DNA of 64,000 nt from a bacterium (GTDB lineage: Bacteria; Auribacterota; Auribacteria; Auribacterales; Auribacteraceae). The stretch is from the NCBI GenBank assembly GCA_024233545.1, contig JACKPL010000003.1:1-64000 (forward strand), given 5' to 3'. The position numbers and the translations under genes were made by a program. The notes under the pieces are model-generated. The model did not search any database. It saw nothing but the letters and a program-made list of their open reading frames with translations, and had not been told where the DNA came from. Positions 52,508 to 61,792 of this stretch are shown one piece after another; the first letter of the stretch is position 1, and the number at the start of each line of letters is the position of its first letter.

Positions 52508-54391
52508 ATGTTAAAGAAAATAGTAGTGCTGTTTCAAAGTGTTTCTGCAAAAACCAAAGCGACGCTCGTCGTGTTGGCGGCATTATTTGTAATAATGTTT
52601 GCCGATATCTTCTGGGTAACTCAAAAACAGAAAGACGATGGCGCGCTCATCAATTTTGCCGGCCGCCAGCGGATGCTTATAGAAAAAATGACCAAAGAAC
52701 TATTAGTGTTTCAAGATACGCAGGATGCAGTAGTCAAAGAGAAACTGCACAACAGCGTGGATGTTTTCGGAAAAACACTTGATGCCCTTTCCTATGGCGG
52801 GAAAATTCCTATTGATTTGCAGTTAAGCAGTTTTAGAACCTGTTCAAAACCATCATCTTCAGTTATTTCAAGTCAACTTGCCGCCGTGATGGCATTATGG
52901 GAACCGTTTCAAAACAATATCAGGACGGCAATCGAGAACGGTTCCGGCGCAAATACCGCTTTGCAGTATGTTTTAGAGCATAATGAAGAAATCCTTGGCG
53001 CTATGAATAAAACAGTTGTCTTGATGCAGAAGGACTCAGAAAAAAAAGTAGCACGCATGTTCATTTTTCAAGGGATTTCCGTTTTAATTGGGTTGGTGCT
53101 GTGTGGCTGGATGGTGTTTTTCCTTGTTCATTATGTTGTGGGAACTATCATCAAAGCTCATGAGGCATTCCTGAAAGCATCGGAAGGCGATTTGACCGTT
53201 CAGCTTGATTCTCAATCGATCAATTGTTCGGAAATACGCAAATGCGGCAATACAAAATGCAAAGATTTCGGAATAAAAGCGCATTGTTGGCGGGAAGTCG
53301 GGTCATTTGTTATTAAAGAAAAGCAACAATGCCCGCGAATTATGACTGGCAAAATTAAAAGTTGTACAGAATGCAATGTATTTGAAATGTCACGCGGTGA
53401 TGAAATGAATCAATTGAAAGACCATTTCAATATTCTTGTCACGCGAGTAAGCGATATGATCGGAAGAATAAAAGATACTTCAGAACAGCTTACGTGCGGT
53501 TCACGAGAGATTGCATCGGTATCACAAAAGATAGCCGATGGCGCGCAACAGCAGTCCGCAAGTTTTGAGGAACTTGCCGCATCAGTCCAATCTAACGCAC
53601 AGAATGCGGCATCCGCAAGTGAAATTGCTCAGCAGACTGCTGAAGCAATTTCACAAGTAGGAAAATACATGGATAGCACCATAGCAACGATGAACAGCAT
53701 AGAAAAAAGTTCTCACCAGATCGCAAAGGCAATCGATCTTATAACAGAAATAGCGGAACAAACCAATTTGCTTTCCTTGAATGCGGCAATCGAGGCGGCA
53801 CGCGCCGGCGAGCACGGCAAAGGATTTGCCGTTGTTGCCGATGAAGTGAGCAGGCTGGCAGACCGCAGTGCGGCATCAGCAAAAGAAATTGAAGTGCTCA
53901 TCAAACAAAGCGTACACCAAGTTGCCGAGGGCGTTAGCTCATCCAAGAATGCTGATGAAAGCCTCAAATCGATCATCGGCAGGATTGCTGAAGCGGCTCA
54001 GCAGATTGAAGCAATTTCGACTGCAACAAAAGAACAGGCAGATACGATGGAAGAAAACACTGCTATTGTTGAATCAAACGCCGCCGCATCGGAACAGCTC
54101 GCGGCATCTGCTGAGGAAATGAGCGCTGAGGCTGAAACGCTTCAAAATGAAATCGAAAAGTTTAAATTGTCCGACACTAAAGTAAAACAGCAAAGTAAAG
54201 TTAAGGCAAATTCGGCATTGCCGAATAATACTATAAAGAATTCTCCGAAACTTCCTCCATCAAAAAGTACTAAAACGGAACAGAAGAAACAGGTTTCTAG
54301 TAATGGACGGGGCCTTCCAGAATCGGCGGATGTGGATTTTGTGACTGAATACCAGGAAAATATAAAAGAAGATAAACTAGTAATAGGATGA
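52508..54391 (+). CDS. methyl-accepting chemotaxis protein with PilJ-type sensor and Cys-rich two-CW-like domain
   Basis: 627 residues from the ATG at 52508 (AAGGA eight bases upstream). Membrane helix 1 lies at about 17-36 and helix 2 near 180-205. The periplasmic part opens with LINFAGRQRMLIEKM, the PilJ/NarX-type N-terminal motif. After a HAMP-like segment comes a cytoplasmic Cys-rich insert (about 240-290) with Cys240, 246, 251, 260, 275, 286 and 289, resembling the 'two-CW' domain. It probably binds metal. The signalling domain hairpin is at AEQTNLLSLNAAIEAARAGEHGKGF. The C-terminus lacks the CheR pentapeptide. Confidence 0.85.
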   Translation: MLKKIVVLFQSVSAKTKATLVVLAALFVIMFADIFWVTQKQKDDGALINFAGRQRMLIEKMTKELLVFQDTQDAVVKEKLHNSVDVFGKTLDALSYGGKIPIDLQLSSFRTCSKPSSSVISSQLAAVMALWEPFQNNIRTAIENGSGANTALQYVLEHNEEILGAMNKTVVLMQKDSEKKVARMFIFQGISVLIGLVLCGWMVFFLVHYVVGTIIKAHEAFLKASEGDLTVQLDSQSINCSEIRKCGNTKCKDFGIKAHCWREVGSFVIKEKQQCPRIMTGKIKSCTECNVFEMSRGDEMNQLKDHFNILVTRVSDMIGRIKDTSEQLTCGSREIASVSQKIADGAQQQSASFEELAASVQSNAQNAASASEIAQQTAEAISQVGKYMDSTIATMNSIEKSSHQIAKAIDLITEIAEQTNLLSLNAAIEAARAGEHGKGFAVVADEVSRLADRSAASAKEIEVLIKQSVHQVAEGVSSSKNADESLKSIIGRIAEAAQQIEAISTATKEQADTMEENTAIVESNAAASEQLAASAEEMSAEAETLQNEIEKFKLSDTKVKQQSKVKANSALPNNTIKNSPKLPPSKSTKTEQKKQVSSNGRGLPESADVDFVTEYQENIKEDKLVIG

Positions 54392-54409
54392 ATGTTAGGA
54401 GGATGAAAA

Positions 54410-55858
54410 ATGTTGAACTTACGTAACCTTTCGATCAAAACAAAATTAACGGGTGGATTTGGAATTATTCTTGCATTGATGGTTATCATGGGGGTGTTTG
54501 CTGTTATAGAAGGCAGTATAACTGCGAAAATGGACAATCAAGCGTTATTTTTTAATGAAAAAGTCATAGATCATTATAAATGGGCAGAAAAAGTCCGTGA
54601 TGCGCTGATTAATAAAAATAATGAAGAATCCATTGTTGCTGATCGCCATAAATGTTCGTTTGGACAATGGTATTATGCTTTTATGTCATCAAGCGAATTG
54701 AATAATGTTTCACCACAATTAAGAGAAGTCTTAGACTCAATAGAGTCAAGCCATAAAGATATGCACGAGTCCGTTGGCGATATTAGAGCGGCAAAAACGC
54801 TAGACGAAAAAGCGGCAATATATAAAGACAAAACAGAAGGTTTCTTTGGAGAGACTATACATAAGTTGGAAGAGATTCATGAAATATATCATGAAACAGC
54901 TATAGCCAAACAAAAAGAAATGAAAGTTATTTTATCGATTCTTATTCTTGGCGGTATTTTGGGAACGGTCTTTTTGGCAATGTATCTTATAAGAGGAATT
55001 GTTAAGCCGGTCCAATCGCTTACGAAAACAATCCAGCAGGTTGCGGAAGGTGATTTTACGGTAAGTTCTGCCGTTGACAGCAGTGATGAAGTTGGGCAAA
55101 TGTCACAAAGTGTGAACACGATGATTGAAAAAATAAGCGCGGCGCTTCGTAAAGTCAAAGAGACGTCTCAACAGCTTTTTGAAGCGACAAAAGAAATTAG
55201 TTCGTCATCAAAAAATATATCGGACGGAGCGCAACAGCAGACAGCCAGCTTTGAAGAGTTTGCCAGTTCAGTGCAATCCAATGCGAATGAAGCGACCAGC
55301 GCTAACGAAACAGCGCAACAAACTGCGAAAAAAGCGGAAACAACCGGACAGGATATGACTGAAACCATCGATGCGATGAATGCCATCGAGAAAAGTTCCA
55401 AGCAGATTACAGATGTAGTTGCCCTTATTGCAGATATTGCCGAACAAACAAACCTGTTGGCGCTGAATGCCGCTATAGAAGCCGCTCATGCCGGCGAACA
55501 CGGCAAAGGGTTTGCAGTCGTTGCCGATGAAGTGCGCAAGCTTGCTGAGCGAAGCACGGCGCTTTCCGCAGAAATTGAAGATTTAATCAACGAAAGCACG
55601 AATCAAGTAACGGCAGGCGTCAAGCTGTCTCAGCGTGCCGGTGAAAATATTAAATCTATTGTAACGAACATCGGCGATGTGGCAAAGCAGATTCAGTCCA
55701 TTTCATCGACAACGCATGAACAAGCCGCCAGTATGGAAGAGAATACATCCATAACCGAATCGAACGCCGCGGCGTCCGAAGAACTTGCGGCGGCGGCGGA
55801 ACAGCTTGAAAACCAAGCCGTCGTACTGAAAGATGTTGTCGGGAAATTCCGTGTATAA
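54410..55858 (+). CDS. methyl-accepting chemotaxis protein with extracytoplasmic zinc-binding CZB domain
   Basis: 482 residues. Membrane helix 1 lies at about 13-33 and helix 2 at about 171-193. The CZB motifs fall between them: His55 (DHYKW), Cys82 (KCSFGQWYY), and His115/His119 (SHKDMHES), the four-ligand zinc site. CZB domains in most receptors are cytoplasmic, so this placement puts the zinc site outside the inner membrane. HAMP and the signalling domain (AEQTNLLALNAAIEAAHAGEHGKGF) follow. AGGAGG precedes the ATG. It lies 18 bases after the first receptor. Confidence 0.87.
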   Translation: MLNLRNLSIKTKLTGGFGIILALMVIMGVFAVIEGSITAKMDNQALFFNEKVIDHYKWAEKVRDALINKNNEESIVADRHKCSFGQWYYAFMSSSELNNVSPQLREVLDSIESSHKDMHESVGDIRAAKTLDEKAAIYKDKTEGFFGETIHKLEEIHEIYHETAIAKQKEMKVILSILILGGILGTVFLAMYLIRGIVKPVQSLTKTIQQVAEGDFTVSSAVDSSDEVGQMSQSVNTMIEKISAALRKVKETSQQLFEATKEISSSSKNISDGAQQQTASFEEFASSVQSNANEATSANETAQQTAKKAETTGQDMTETIDAMNAIEKSSKQITDVVALIADIAEQTNLLALNAAIEAAHAGEHGKGFAVVADEVRKLAERSTALSAEIEDLINESTNQVTAGVKLSQRAGENIKSIVTNIGDVAKQIQSISSTTHEQAASMEENTSITESNAAASEELAAAAEQLENQAVVLKDVVGKFRV

Positions 55859-55897
55859 CGGTGGCAAACACATTCATTACAAAAAAAGGCATGTAGT

Positions 55898-56728
55898 ATG
55901 TTGTCTATAACTGATACTGATTTTCAGAAAATCCAAAACATCATGTATAACCAGACGGGAGTGTTCCTGAAAGACGCAAAAAAGAATCTGGTTATAGCAC
56001 GCCTGCGAAGACGGCTGGAAGAACTAGGATTAGATGATTTTAGCGGTTATATCCGATTCTTGGAAGATGTCAGCAGTAATGAACTGGAGTTTTTTGTCAA
56101 TGCCATTACGACCAATGAAACCTACTTCTTCCGGCATACCGAACAGTTCAATTATCTGTTCGAAAAGCTTCTGCCGGCATTGGTTGAGGAAAAGAGCCGG
56201 TTGTCGCAACGCGAAGTGAAGATATGGTCTGCGGCATGTTCGACCGGCGAAGAACCGTATTCATTGTCAATCTTATGCCATGAATTTTTCAAAAAGAATC
56301 ACGGGTTCAGGTTCAGCATATTAGCGTCGGACATAAACAGCAAAGTGCTTGAACAGGCGGTAACGGCGCAGTACAGCGAAAGAAGCCTCAGGGAGGTATC
56401 TGCGGAATTAGATGCCAAATATTTTGTGCATCTTCCACCCGACCGGGCCCGTCGCGGTTTAGATATCACCGTGATCGATGCGGTCAAAAAAAATGTTCGG
56501 TTTGTGGCGCATAATTTGCTTAAACCCATGGCGGGTGAAAAATTCGATATCATCTTTTTGCGCAATGTCATTATTTATTTCGATAAGCAGACAAAACAGC
56601 ATGTAGTTAACCTTATTGAAAATAACCTTAATCAAGGCGGGCACTTGTTTATCAGCCTATCGGAAAGTTTAATGGATATCAAAACAGGCTTGAATTATTG
56701 TAAACCGGGCGTCTATTGCAAAAAATGA
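55898..56728 (+). CDS. cheR: chemotaxis protein methyltransferase CheR
   Basis: 276 residues. The N-terminal helical domain (1-75) precedes the SAM-binding domain with TNETYFFRHTEQF, WSAACSTGEEPYSLSI (SAM loop), ASDINSKVLEQA and FLRNVIIYFDKQTKQHVV. It methylates receptor glutamates using S-adenosylmethionine. No cheB methylesterase is visible in the window. It lies 39 bases after the second receptor. Confidence 0.94.
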   Translation: MLSITDTDFQKIQNIMYNQTGVFLKDAKKNLVIARLRRRLEELGLDDFSGYIRFLEDVSSNELEFFVNAITTNETYFFRHTEQFNYLFEKLLPALVEEKSRLSQREVKIWSAACSTGEEPYSLSILCHEFFKKNHGFRFSILASDINSKVLEQAVTAQYSERSLREVSAELDAKYFVHLPPDRARRGLDITVIDAVKKNVRFVAHNLLKPMAGEKFDIIFLRNVIIYFDKQTKQHVVNLIENNLNQGGHLFISLSESLMDIKTGLNYCKPGVYCKK

Positions 56729-56776
56729 CTTGTTTTTTAGTTTAAATATAAAAATACAACATGAGGAATCAAAACA

Positions 56777-59482
56777 ATGTCACATGCGTTTGGAGAAGAA
56801 CATCAGGAATATATCCGAGATTTTTTGATTGAAGGCAAAGAGCATCTCGATGTATTGAATCAAAAGTTGCTGGAAGCGGAATCAGTTATAAAAAACGAAA
56901 GCCACATGTCGGAAGACGACCTGAATGCCATGTTTCGTGCGGCTCATACTATTAAAGGGTCGGCATCATTTATCGGCTTAACGAAAATTGAGCATCTTGC
57001 CCACGAAATGGAAGCGATTTTACAGCTTGTCCGGCAAGGCAAAATCGAACTGACATTAGAGATAATTGATGTGCTGTTTTTTGCTTTTGATACGTTCGGG
57101 CTCCTTTTTCAGGCACTTGAAGAAAGCAATAATGACGACGAATGCGATATAGAGGAAAGCGTTCAGAAAATAAAATCTATTTTGAGCAACGATGTTCCTC
57201 CGAAAGAAGCGTCTTCTTCAGGAAAATACCTTGAGGAATACCTTGTTGAATCAAATCAGTACATAGCAGATTTCAACGAACTGCTGGTTGCTGTCGAGAA
57301 AAAGCACGGCGAATATAATGCAGATCAGGTCAATGAACTTTTCCGGCTGATGCATAATATCAAAGGTTCGGCGTGGGTTGTTAAAGCGGAAAAAATTACC
57401 GGTTTGGCACATGCCATGGAGAATATTCTTTCAACATTTCGCGACAAACATCAACCGCTTCAGCCGGAGATAATTACTTTGCTGTTTGACGGCATTGATA
57501 TGATTGCGTCCATCAATAAGTCGTTTTCAGAGCATGCCGAGTCTACCGCTGATATATCGGGTATTCTTGATTCCTTGAACGAATATTATGAAAAAATTAC
57601 GGGAAAGCAAAACGACAGCAAAAAAGTGAAAGCCAAACCGAAAAACGAGTTTGGCTCACTTGTTGAAGTTACTCTTTCAGACAACGAGCTCGAGCAGTAC
57701 AAAAATGTACTGCAAGCCGTTTTTACTGTTGATAAAACCGTTATGCTGAAAAACATCCACCTTATCCTTGTTGAAGAACACCTTCGTAAAAAAGGCGACT
57801 TGATTTCTTTTAAACACAGCCCTGATCCTATCGAAGATAAGTTCGATGGCGAAGTAACGGTAGGTGCGGTGCTGGGAACAGACCATGAAAAAGCTGACAT
57901 TAAAAAAACATTAAATTCCATTGACGGCATTAAAATAGTGTCACTTGAACCTGTGTCTGCAACAGATAAAAAAGTCGAAAAACCTAAACCGGTACTGGTT
58001 GAAGAAGTAACTAAAAAAACACCGGAACAGAAAAGCAAAGTTAAACCTAAAAATTCCATAACCGAACCGGATGCCTCTAAAAACGTTCAGGCAGTAAAAA
58101 ACGCACCCATTGAATTGTCAACCATTCGGATTGATTCGCATAAGCTCGATAATCTTATGAATTTATCCGGCGAGCTGGTTATTGTCCGTGCACAGCTTGC
58201 GCGGTTGATACATATGTTTGATGGCGATATTGCGCTTTTTAGGCAAATAGCTTCTGAATTTGAAATAACGAAGTCCGAAGCTAAAACGGTACAAAACGAG
58301 TTTAAAGAATTAAATGTCCGTACAACAGATGAAACCGATAAAGTCAGAAAAGTCTGGAGCCATTTGGAAAAATTGACCGAAGGGTTGGGAAAACTTGAAG
58401 CGCATATCGCTAAAAACGATGTAGCCAACAAGGTGCATCTTCTCGATGATTCGATTGATTCCCTGGGCAAAATCGCGTCCAGTATTCAGTCGGGAATAAT
58501 GCAGACGCGCATGATTCCTGTTGAAGGGGTTTTTACGCGGTTTAAACGAATCGTCAGAGATATTTCAAAAGATTTGGGCAAAGAAGTTAATCTGGTCATT
58601 GAAGGTGAAGATACCGAACTTGACAAAAAAATTGTCGACAGCCTTGGCGACCCGTTAACCCATATGATTCGCAATGCTATCGATCATGGAGTTGAATCTC
58701 CTCAAGCGCGCGCCGAAGCGGGTAAACCGGAAACTGGTACCGTATTGCTACGTGCATCGCATAAAGGGAATAACATTTGTATTGAAATAGGTGATGACGG
58801 CAAAGGGCTTGATCCTGAAAAGCTTGCTGAAGTGGCGGTAAAAAAAGGTTTATTAACCGAAGAACAGACAGATGCATTGAGCGAGAAAGAGAAATTGAAC
58901 CTCATTTTCCTACCCGGGTTCAGCAGTGCACAAACAGTTACCGGTATTTCCGGGCGAGGCGTGGGAATGGATGTTGTCAAAAATATGATTACATCGGTAA
59001 ACGGTGTTGTCGATATCAACTCTACCATCGGCAAAGGGACTGTTTTTACTCTTAAAATACCGTTAACGCTTGCGATTATACAAGTTCTGCTGGTATCAAT
59101 AGGCGAAGAAATCTATGCTGTCCCGCTGGAAGCTGTCCTTGAAATAATCAAAATTTCCGATACCGATATTTATGCCGTCGATGGGAACCCAACAATAAAA
59201 TTGCGCAATCAAGTGTTGGGATTGGTTAATATTGAAAACGTCATCAATATCAAAGGGAAAAATGACAATAGCACCAAAGCAAAAAAGGTTGTTGTCTTAA
59301 CTGATGGCGAAACCCAGTTAGGCATTACGGTCGATTCGCTTATCGGAGAAGAAGAAATTGTTATAAAACCGCTTACGGAACATTTTTCACGAGTAAAAGG
59401 GATAACTGGAGCATCTATTCTTGGTGATGGGCAGGTGGCGCTAATACTTGATCCAATTTCAATCATCAAAGAATCAAAGTGA
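56777..59482 (+). CDS. cheA: chemotaxis histidine kinase CheA with two Hpt domains
   Basis: 901 residues. The first Hpt domain has His57 (RAAHTIKGSASFIGL). A second Hpt domain at about 150-260 has His193 (LMHNIKGSAW). A regulator-binding P2-like segment lies at about 295-400, followed by a basic linker. P3 dimerisation starts near 450 (IDSHKLDNLMNLSGELVI). The ATPase follows with MIRNAIDHGVE, IEIGDDGKGLDP and GVGMDVVKNMI, then a CheW-like P5 (YAVPLEAVLEI). Both phosphorylatable His residues are present. Starts after AUGAGGAA. The stop codon lies eight bases before cheD. Confidence 0.94.
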   Translation: MSHAFGEEHQEYIRDFLIEGKEHLDVLNQKLLEAESVIKNESHMSEDDLNAMFRAAHTIKGSASFIGLTKIEHLAHEMEAILQLVRQGKIELTLEIIDVLFFAFDTFGLLFQALEESNNDDECDIEESVQKIKSILSNDVPPKEASSSGKYLEEYLVESNQYIADFNELLVAVEKKHGEYNADQVNELFRLMHNIKGSAWVVKAEKITGLAHAMENILSTFRDKHQPLQPEIITLLFDGIDMIASINKSFSEHAESTADISGILDSLNEYYEKITGKQNDSKKVKAKPKNEFGSLVEVTLSDNELEQYKNVLQAVFTVDKTVMLKNIHLILVEEHLRKKGDLISFKHSPDPIEDKFDGEVTVGAVLGTDHEKADIKKTLNSIDGIKIVSLEPVSATDKKVEKPKPVLVEEVTKKTPEQKSKVKPKNSITEPDASKNVQAVKNAPIELSTIRIDSHKLDNLMNLSGELVIVRAQLARLIHMFDGDIALFRQIASEFEITKSEAKTVQNEFKELNVRTTDETDKVRKVWSHLEKLTEGLGKLEAHIAKNDVANKVHLLDDSIDSLGKIASSIQSGIMQTRMIPVEGVFTRFKRIVRDISKDLGKEVNLVIEGEDTELDKKIVDSLGDPLTHMIRNAIDHGVESPQARAEAGKPETGTVLLRASHKGNNICIEIGDDGKGLDPEKLAEVAVKKGLLTEEQTDALSEKEKLNLIFLPGFSSAQTVTGISGRGVGMDVVKNMITSVNGVVDINSTIGKGTVFTLKIPLTLAIIQVLLVSIGEEIYAVPLEAVLEIIKISDTDIYAVDGNPTIKLRNQVLGLVNIENVINIKGKNDNSTKAKKVVVLTDGETQLGITVDSLIGEEEIVIKPLTEHFSRVKGITGASILGDGQVALILDPISIIKESK

Positions 59483-59489
59483 GACATGC

Positions 59490-59972
59490 ATGAATTCACA
59501 GGAGATTGTCGTCGGTATTGCAGACTATAAAGTTGCAAAAGCGCCCGTTGTCCTTTCAACAAATTTGGGGTCGTGTATTGCCGTGTGTCTGTATTCTTCG
59601 TTACATAAAGCAGGGAGTATGCTGCATATCATTTTGCCGGATTCCAGTTCCGGTATAAATAAAGACGGCATTAAAACCGCGAAATTTGCTGATACCGGCA
59701 TACCGGAGATGTTTAATAAACTTCAGCAAGTTTGCGGAGTAGGCATAAATGATTGTGTTGCAAAACTTTTTGGCGGCGCAAAAATTCTTCAGCAGGTAAG
59801 CAATAATATCGGGCAGGCAAACGAAATAGCCGCCCGGGCCGTTTTAAAACAGCTCGGCATACGTGTTGTTGCAGCAAAAACCGGCGGAGAAAAAGGGTAT
59901 AGAGTAAAATTTGACCTGATTACCGGAAAAGTTCAATGCCAGATTTTTGGCGAAGAAATAATGGAGTATTAA
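59490..59972 (+). CDS. cheD: chemoreceptor glutamine deamidase CheD
   Basis: 160 residues. The catalytic pair is Cys29 (NLGSCIAVCLY) and His46 (SMLHIILP), as in Thermotoga CheD. Ser23/Thr24 sit at the position of the third residue. The C-terminal VVAAKTGGEKGYRVKFDLITGKV segment is typical. It deamidates receptor glutamines to glutamate and binds CheC. ATG at 59490, in frame with a longer reading that overlaps cheA. Position beside cheC is conserved in many chemotaxis loci. Confidence 0.92.
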   Translation: MNSQEIVVGIADYKVAKAPVVLSTNLGSCIAVCLYSSLHKAGSMLHIILPDSSSGINKDGIKTAKFADTGIPEMFNKLQQVCGVGINDCVAKLFGGAKILQQVSNNIGQANEIAARAVLKQLGIRVVAAKTGGEKGYRVKFDLITGKVQCQIFGEEIMEY

Positions 59973-59976
59973 AATT

Positions 59977-60567
59977 ATGGCTATCAATAAAGCTCTAAAA
60001 TTTGTTGCACAGCTCAGTATTGATAAAGCGTCTCAAGCCCTTTCACGTTTTATTAGAGTTGGCGCCAAGATTGAAATGGACGATATCTACATGGCTGATA
60101 TATCGGAGATTACAGGAAAACTAAGCGCCGAAAGCGATGAAGTGGTTGGAGCGTTTATTGATTTGGGAGGAGACGTAAAATTTAAGTTTCTCTTTTTTGT
60201 CAATGCGCAAGACAGTTGCCTGCTTGCTGATTTGATACTGCGCAGGCCGGTCGGCACAACAACGACGTATGATCAATATACTTCAAGCGCCGTTCAGGAA
60301 ATAGCCAATATTTTGTCATGCGGAATAGCGAGCGTTTTTACATCCGATTTTCAGCTTGGCATAACCATTTCTCCGCCGACAGTGATACATGATTTTGTCG
60401 GCACCGTTTTCCTTGAATATTTTATGAGTATTGCAGTTGAACAAAACGAAGTAATGATGATAGAGACAACCTTTAAAATCGTACAGCAGAATATCAACTG
60501 CCATATGTTTATTATACCGGATTCAAAAACTGAAAAAGTATTAAGTTATATTTCAAATACATTATGA
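59977..60567 (+). CDS. cheC: CheC-like CheY-P phosphatase, single active site
   Basis: 196 residues of CheC/CheX/FliY type. One phosphatase motif is clear: SSAVQEIANILSCG (ExxN) near residue 108. The place of the usual first motif (KEIGNIGAGNA-like) reads LSIDKASQALSRFIRV, which has lost the acidic/Asn pair. It is therefore a one-site CheC. It follows cheD by four bases, consistent with the CheC-CheD heterodimer. Confidence 0.75.
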   Translation: MAINKALKFVAQLSIDKASQALSRFIRVGAKIEMDDIYMADISEITGKLSAESDEVVGAFIDLGGDVKFKFLFFVNAQDSCLLADLILRRPVGTTTTYDQYTSSAVQEIANILSCGIASVFTSDFQLGITISPPTVIHDFVGTVFLEYFMSIAVEQNEVMMIETTFKIVQQNINCHMFIIPDSKTEKVLSYISNTL

Positions 60568-60580
60568 AAAGGAGCTCTTT

Positions 60581-60946
60581 ATGAGTAAGAAGGTTTTATT
60601 GGTAGACGATGCTCCAATTCTGCGCCTATTGCTAAAGGACATCCTCGAGAAAAATGGCTATGAGGTTGTTGCTGAATGCAGTAACGGTAATGAAGCGGTA
60701 GCGAAATTCAAAGAACTGCGTCCCGATTTGGTCACTTTGGATATCATCATGCCGGAAAAAACCGGCCTTGAGGCGTTAGGCGAAATACTGAAAATCGATC
60801 CGAATGCACGGATAATAATGGTAACTGCCATTGAAGACCGCGAATCTTTAATGAAAGCTTTGCGGTCCGGAGCTAACGACTATATCTTAAAGCCCTTTGA
60901 AGAGGGGCGAGTCATTTCAGCTGTGAAGGGGACATTAGATGAATAA
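60581..60946 (+). CDS. cheY: CheY-like single-domain response regulator, copy 1
   Basis: 121 residues of one receiver domain: LLVDDAPI acid pair, phospho-acceptor Asp54 (VTLDIIMPEKTG), Thr in VTAIEDR and Lys in LKPFEEG. AGGAGC precedes the ATG. It likely carries the signal from CheA to the motor or pilus target. Its 3' end overlaps the CBS-domain gene by eight bases. Confidence 0.9.
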   Translation: MSKKVLLVDDAPILRLLLKDILEKNGYEVVAECSNGNEAVAKFKELRPDLVTLDIIMPEKTGLEALGEILKIDPNARIIMVTAIEDRESLMKALRSGANDYILKPFEEGRVISAVKGTLDE

Positions 60947-61412
60947 TCCGCATCCGTTGTTGGAATTACAGAGCATAATGCAGAGAAATGTAAAAACGGT
61001 AACCCCTGATACGACGCTTTATGATGCGGTAACATTGTTTCAGCGTCAAAATGTTTCTTCACTGCCTGTTGTCAACAAAGATAACGCTGTTTGCGGAATA
61101 ATAAGCCAGCAAGACATAATCAGGTTTATGCTGAACGATGTCATTACAATGAAATCATTCGTCAAGGACCATATGCGGAAAAACATTGTGAAGTTTTTCC
61201 CCTCAGACTGCATCATCGATGTGTGCGAATTTTTTGTCAAAAGCACTGAATCCGAAGCATTCATATTCAGCAAAGATTCTCTCGTCGGCATGATAAAAAG
61301 AAACGAAATTCTTGATTTGTTGATGGTTGTCCTTGAGACACAAGTTTTAATGGATAAAAGCACTGTGCATAACAATATAACAGACCTACATAAAGAAAGG
61401 CGGGTAGTATGA
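60939..61412 (+). CDS. CBS-domain-pair protein inside the chemotaxis operon
   Basis: 157 residues forming a tandem CBS pair (Bateman module): MQRNVKTVTPDTTLYDAVTLFQRQNVSSLPVVNKDNAVCGIISQQDIIRF for CBS1, and MRKNIVKFFPSDCIIDVCEFFVKSTESEAFIFS, then LVGMIKRNEILDLL for CBS2. CBS pairs usually bind adenine nucleotides or related ligands. The frame overlaps cheY1 by eight bases at its start and cheY2 by four at its end, so it is translated with the two regulators and probably belongs to the pathway. Role unknown; adenylate or c-di-AMP input is a guess. Confidence 0.85.
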   Translation: MNNPHPLLELQSIMQRNVKTVTPDTTLYDAVTLFQRQNVSSLPVVNKDNAVCGIISQQDIIRFMLNDVITMKSFVKDHMRKNIVKFFPSDCIIDVCEFFVKSTESEAFIFSKDSLVGMIKRNEILDLLMVVLETQVLMDKSTVHNNITDLHKERRVV

Positions 61413-61768
61413 AAATTATTGTTATTGACGACTCGATGACTACGCGCAGGATCATTAAAAACACCTTGAACCAGCTGGGATTCGAGGACATCGTCGAAGC
61501 GGAAAACGGGTTGGATGCTTTGACTAAAATGGATGGTATCCAGTTGATACTTACCGACTGGAATATGCCGGAAATGGATGGATTGACTTTTGTAAAAACA
61601 GTCAAAAGCAGTGTAGCGTATAAAAATATTCCCATCATCATGATTACCACGGAAGCGGGAAAAGACGATATCATCGAGGCGATAAAATCAGGAGTAAGCA
61701 ATTACATTGTTAAACCGTTTACCAAAGCGATCTTAGAGGAAAAAGTCAAAGCGATCATCAGTAACTAA
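61409..61768 (+). CDS. cheY: CheY-like single-domain response regulator, copy 2
   Basis: 119 residues. The receiver domain has IVIDDSMTTRR (acid pair), Asp50 (ILTDWNMPEMDG), Thr in MITTEAG and Lys in VKPFTK. The DDSMTTRRI and TDWNMPEMDG segments are closer to classical flagellar CheY than copy 1. Its ATG overlaps the CBS-gene stop (ATGA). It is followed by cheX. Confidence 0.93.
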   Translation: MKIIVIDDSMTTRRIIKNTLNQLGFEDIVEAENGLDALTKMDGIQLILTDWNMPEMDGLTFVKTVKSSVAYKNIPIIMITTEAGKDDIIEAIKSGVSNYIVKPFTKAILEEKVKAIISN

Positions 61769-61792
61769 ACGAATAATAAGGATACTACGCAC

